From SG8-41 sp035649495 (lineage in GTDB: Bacteria > Pseudomonadota > Gammaproteobacteria > Burkholderiales > SG8-41), in assembly GCA_035649495.1 (NCBI GenBank), contig DASRJL010000108.1:1-64000 (forward strand): DNA of 64,000 bases. Direction: 5' to 3'. Shown here in pieces: positions 62,000-64,000 of this stretch (its first letter is position 1; the number at the start of each line of letters is the position of its first letter). The notes under the pieces are model-generated. The model did no database searches, was not told the DNA's origin, and worked only from the letters and a program-made list of their open reading frames with translations. The position numbers and the translations under genes were made by a program.

Positions 62000-63063
62000 G
62001 GCTCGCTCCTTTCCGGACCGGACTGCTTCTTCTCGAGCGCGCGCACGCGCTCGATCAACTCGGTGAGATGCCTGATGGACACCGCGGTCCGGCGCCACTT
62101 GGCGTTCGGCTCGAACGGGTACGCCCCCGTGTAGGTCCCGGGCTGGTCCAGGGACCGCGTGATGATGGTATGAGCGGAAATCTCCACACGGTCCGCGAGC
62201 GTGATGTGCCCGGCGATCCCCGAATGTCCGCCGATCCTGCAGAAGCGTCCTATCCGCGCGCTGCCCGCGATCCCGGTGCAGGCGGCGATCGCGGTGTGCG
62301 CGCCGATGTGGACGTTGTGCGCCACCTGGATCTGGTTGTCGAGCTTCACACCGTCCTCGATGACGGTGTCGTCGATCGCGCCGCGGTCGATCGTCGTATT
62401 CGCGCCGATTTCGACGTCGTTGCCGATGATGACGCGCCCGATCTGCGGAACCTTGAGCCAGCGCTCCCCTTCCAGGGCGATACCGAAACCGTCGGCGCCT
62501 ATGACCGCCCCGGAGTGCACGGTCACGCGGTCGCCGATCACGCAGGCGTGGTACACGGTCACGTTGGGAAATAGCCGCGTGCCCGCACCGATGGCCGCGT
62601 CCTCTCCGACGACGCAGCCGGCGCCGATCACGCTTCCCGCCCCCACCTTCACGCGCGGTCCGATCACGGCGTGTGGTCCGACGGATACGCCGGCCGCCAG
62701 CGCCGCGGACCGGTCCACGACCGCCGTTCGATGGACGCCCGTCCTCGCAGGCGTTGGCGGATTGAGCAGAACCGACACCCGCGCGAAATAGGCGTAAGGA
62801 TTGTCGCAGACTATGCGCGGCAGCGTTGTTGCTCCGCTTGCGGCCTCGCTCACGATGACCGCGGCGGCGCGCGTGGATTTCAGCTGCGGGAGGTAGCGTT
62901 CGTTGGCGAGAAAGGCGATGGCGCCCGCCGGCGCGTTCTCGAGAGTGGCCACCCGGTGGACGCGGGTCCCGGGGTCGCCCATCACCTTTCCGCCGAAGCG
63001 CCCGGCGATGTCACGCAGCGTGTGGGCCTGTTGCAGCCGGACTCTGTTCTTGCCGAGTGCCAT
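61996..63063 (-). CDS. lpxD: UDP-3-O-acylglucosamine N-acyltransferase
   Basis: 355 residues. An N-terminal uridine-binding domain (GAIAFLANERYLPQLKST) is followed by a left-handed beta-helix with VSVGPHAVIGPRVKVGAGS and the catalytic-His loop IQVAHNVHIGAHTAIAACTG. C-terminal WRRTAVSIRHLTELIERVRA is the helical tail. It N-acylates the lipid A precursor. Stop overlaps the fabZ GTG; skp lies upstream. Full length. Confidence 0.97.
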   Translation of the reverse strand: MALGKNRVRLQQAHTLRDIAGRFGGKVMGDPGTRVHRVATLENAPAGAIAFLANERYLPQLKSTRAAAVIVSEAASGATTLPRIVCDNPYAYFARVSVLLNPPTPARTGVHRTAVVDRSAALAAGVSVGPHAVIGPRVKVGAGSVIGAGCVVGEDAAIGAGTRLFPNVTVYHACVIGDRVTVHSGAVIGADGFGIALEGERWLKVPQIGRVIIGNDVEIGANTTIDRGAIDDTVIEDGVKLDNQIQVAHNVHIGAHTAIAACTGIAGSARIGRFCRIGGHSGIAGHITLADRVEISAHTIITRSLDQPGTYTGAYPFEPNAKWRRTAVSIRHLTELIERVRALEKKQSGPERSEP

Positions 63064-63123
63064 GGCTGCCGTGCCCGGGAGCGGCGTCGGTGTGAAGGGT
63101 TCGCCGCCGGAACCGTGCTGCGG

Positions 63124-63627
63124 CTACTTGGTCTCGGCGAGCGCCTTGAGCACCCGGTCCGTGATGTCCATCCGCGGGCTGCGATACACCGCCTCCTGCA
63201 GGATGAGATCGAACTTCTCCGCCTCGGCGATCTGCCGGATCACGCGGTTGGCGCGCTCGAACAGCGCCGACAGCTCCTGGTTCCGCCGCAGGTTCAGATC
63301 CTCCCGGTATTCGCGCTGCATGCGCTGGAAATCGAGGCTCTGCCGCGCCAGTTCCTGCTCCTTCGCGCGCCGGTCGCTTTCGCTCATGGTGACGCTTTCC
63401 TTCTCCAGCTGACCCTGCAGCGACTTGATCTGGGCCTCCCGCCGCTGCAGCTCCTGCGCCCGCGGCGCGAACTCCTTTTCGAGCTGCTTGCTGGCGCGTT
63501 CGGCCGGGGCGGACTCCCGGTTGATGCGCTCGGCGTCGATAAAGCCGATCTTGAGCTCCGCTGCCCCGGCCGCGGCTCCCGCGAGCCACAGCGCCAGGGC
63601 CGCGAATGTCAGATAAGAGTGCTTCAA
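63124..63627 (-). CDS. skp: Periplasmic chaperone OmpH/Skp
   Basis: 167 residues from TTG 63627. AAGGAG is directly against an ATG at 63633 (no spacing) but 6 nt before this TTG, so TTG (MKHSYLTFAALALWLAGAAA) is the better start. Signal peptide cut near AAGAAELKIGFID. The mature protein is the Skp jellyfish: ELKIGFIDAERIN strand, then a long coiled coil rich in Glu/Arg/Gln (ERASKQLEKEFAPRAQELQR; RREAQIKSLQGQLEKE). It escorts outer-membrane proteins to BamA, encoded just upstream. Confidence 0.92.
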   Translation of the reverse strand: MKHSYLTFAALALWLAGAAAGAAELKIGFIDAERINRESAPAERASKQLEKEFAPRAQELQRREAQIKSLQGQLEKESVTMSESDRRAKEQELARQSLDFQRMQREYREDLNLRRNQELSALFERANRVIRQIAEAEKFDLILQEAVYRSPRMDITDRVLKALAETK

Positions 63628-63682
63628 TGTCATCTCCTTGGAGCCGGCATTCCTCCGCGTCACGCGGTCCGGCGCGGCTCTC

Positions 63683-64000
63683 TCAGAACACACCACCGAA
63701 AGTAAACTGGAACGGCTGCTTCTTGTCCAGTTCCACCGACCTCAGGGGCACCGCGATGCTGATCTTGAGCGGCCCGAACGGTGAAACCCACAGGGCGGCG
63801 ACGCCGGCCGAATAGCGCCACGCGTCGACGTTGTACGTGTCGTCTACCATGCCGGCGTCGAAAAACGCGCTCAACCGTACCGACTTGTCGTTCGCCATGC
63901 CGGGGAACGGAAACAGGAGCTCGGCGTTGCCGACGAGCTTGCGGGTGCCGCCGCGCGGGTCGCCGTTCGAGTCCTTCGGCCCGATGGTATAGGTCTTGAA
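63683..64000 (-). CDS. bamA: Outer-membrane assembly factor BamA, C-terminal end (partial)
   Basis: The last 105 codons of BamA, entering from the right edge. GGTRKLVGNAELLFPFPGM and VRLSAFFDAGMVDDTYN, then WVSPFGPLKISIAVPL and a final Phe (FQFTFGGVF) are the last strands of the 16-stranded beta-barrel with the C-terminal beta-signal. BamA inserts outer-membrane proteins. Skp follows 55 nt downstream. The POTRA domains and start lie outside the window. Confidence 0.95.
   Translation of the reverse strand, partial: FKTYTIGPKDSNGDPRGGTRKLVGNAELLFPFPGMANDKSVRLSAFFDAGMVDDTYNVDAWRYSAGVAALWVSPFGPLKISIAVPLRSVELDKKQPFQFTFGGVF

Overview
This 64 kb window is G+C-rich, densely coded DNA that looks chromosomal and betaproteobacterial. 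The basis is gene order: rpoE-rseA-rseB-mucD-grx-lepA-lepB-DUF4845-rnc-era-recO-pdxJ-acpS-nagZ, then bamA-skp-lpxD-fabZ-lpxA-lpxB-rnhB, ppsA/ppsR, and pyrG-kdsA-eno-ftsB, all with strongly betaproteobacterial protein sequences. The species cannot be named from sequence alone.

Region 1 (1-20600, all plus strand) is the right part of an extracellular contractile injection system (eCIS; Afp/PVC/MAC family). The order is tube protein (partial), small protein, LysM tube-binding protein, hub (gpD), spike (gpV/VgrG OB), PAAR-like tip, gp25 and gpJ baseplate wedges, and a gpI-type tail protein carrying a beta-propeller. Three tandem paralogous docking/fibre proteins follow: collagen + helix-hairpin-helix, cysteine-rich, and S74 chaperone. 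Then come a tape-measure candidate, a tandem AAA+ ATPase, and a 1084-residue eCIS-core (DUF4157) protein whose C-terminus looks like a DNA/RNA non-specific endonuclease. The sheath genes must lie to the left, outside the window. The island ends next to tRNA-Cys, whose 3' end faces it.

Region 2 (20.6-37.8 kb, mostly minus) holds tRNA-Cys, tRNA-Gly, pgsA, uvrC, a type 5 uracil-DNA glycosylase, efp (plus), the nagZ-acpS-pdxJ-recO-glycosyltransferase-era-rnc-lepB-lepA block, and the sigma-E operon rpoE-rseA-rseB-mucD. Most neighbours overlap by 4 nt (ATGA/GTGA), implying coupled translation.

Region 3 (38.2-48 kb) holds nadB, an Opu-type osmoprotectant ABC transporter (ATPase plus a fused permease/binding protein), an omega-amino-acid transaminase, a 1204-residue multidomain flavoprotein and a 43-residue membrane protein.

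Region 4 (48-64 kb) holds folD, ftsB-eno, kdsA, pyrG, ppsA with its regulator ppsR, a SpoU methyltransferase, an EgtB/SenA-like enzyme beside an internally deleted senB remnant, and the lipid A/outer-membrane cluster rnhB-lpxB-lpxA-fabZ-lpxD-skp-bamA (partial).

A second theme runs through regions 2-4 but not the eCIS island: short arrays of 7-bp (sometimes 10-bp) units, each locus with its own version of a GTGAC/GATTC/GACT-like heptamer. At three convergent gene junctions (efp/nagZ, nadB/opu, ppsR/methyltransferase) and one codirectional junction, forward and inverted arrays face each other and could fold into long hairpins that touch or abut the stop codons. Two arrays lie inside coding sequence (uvrC and the opu binding protein), where a change of one unit would shift the frame.
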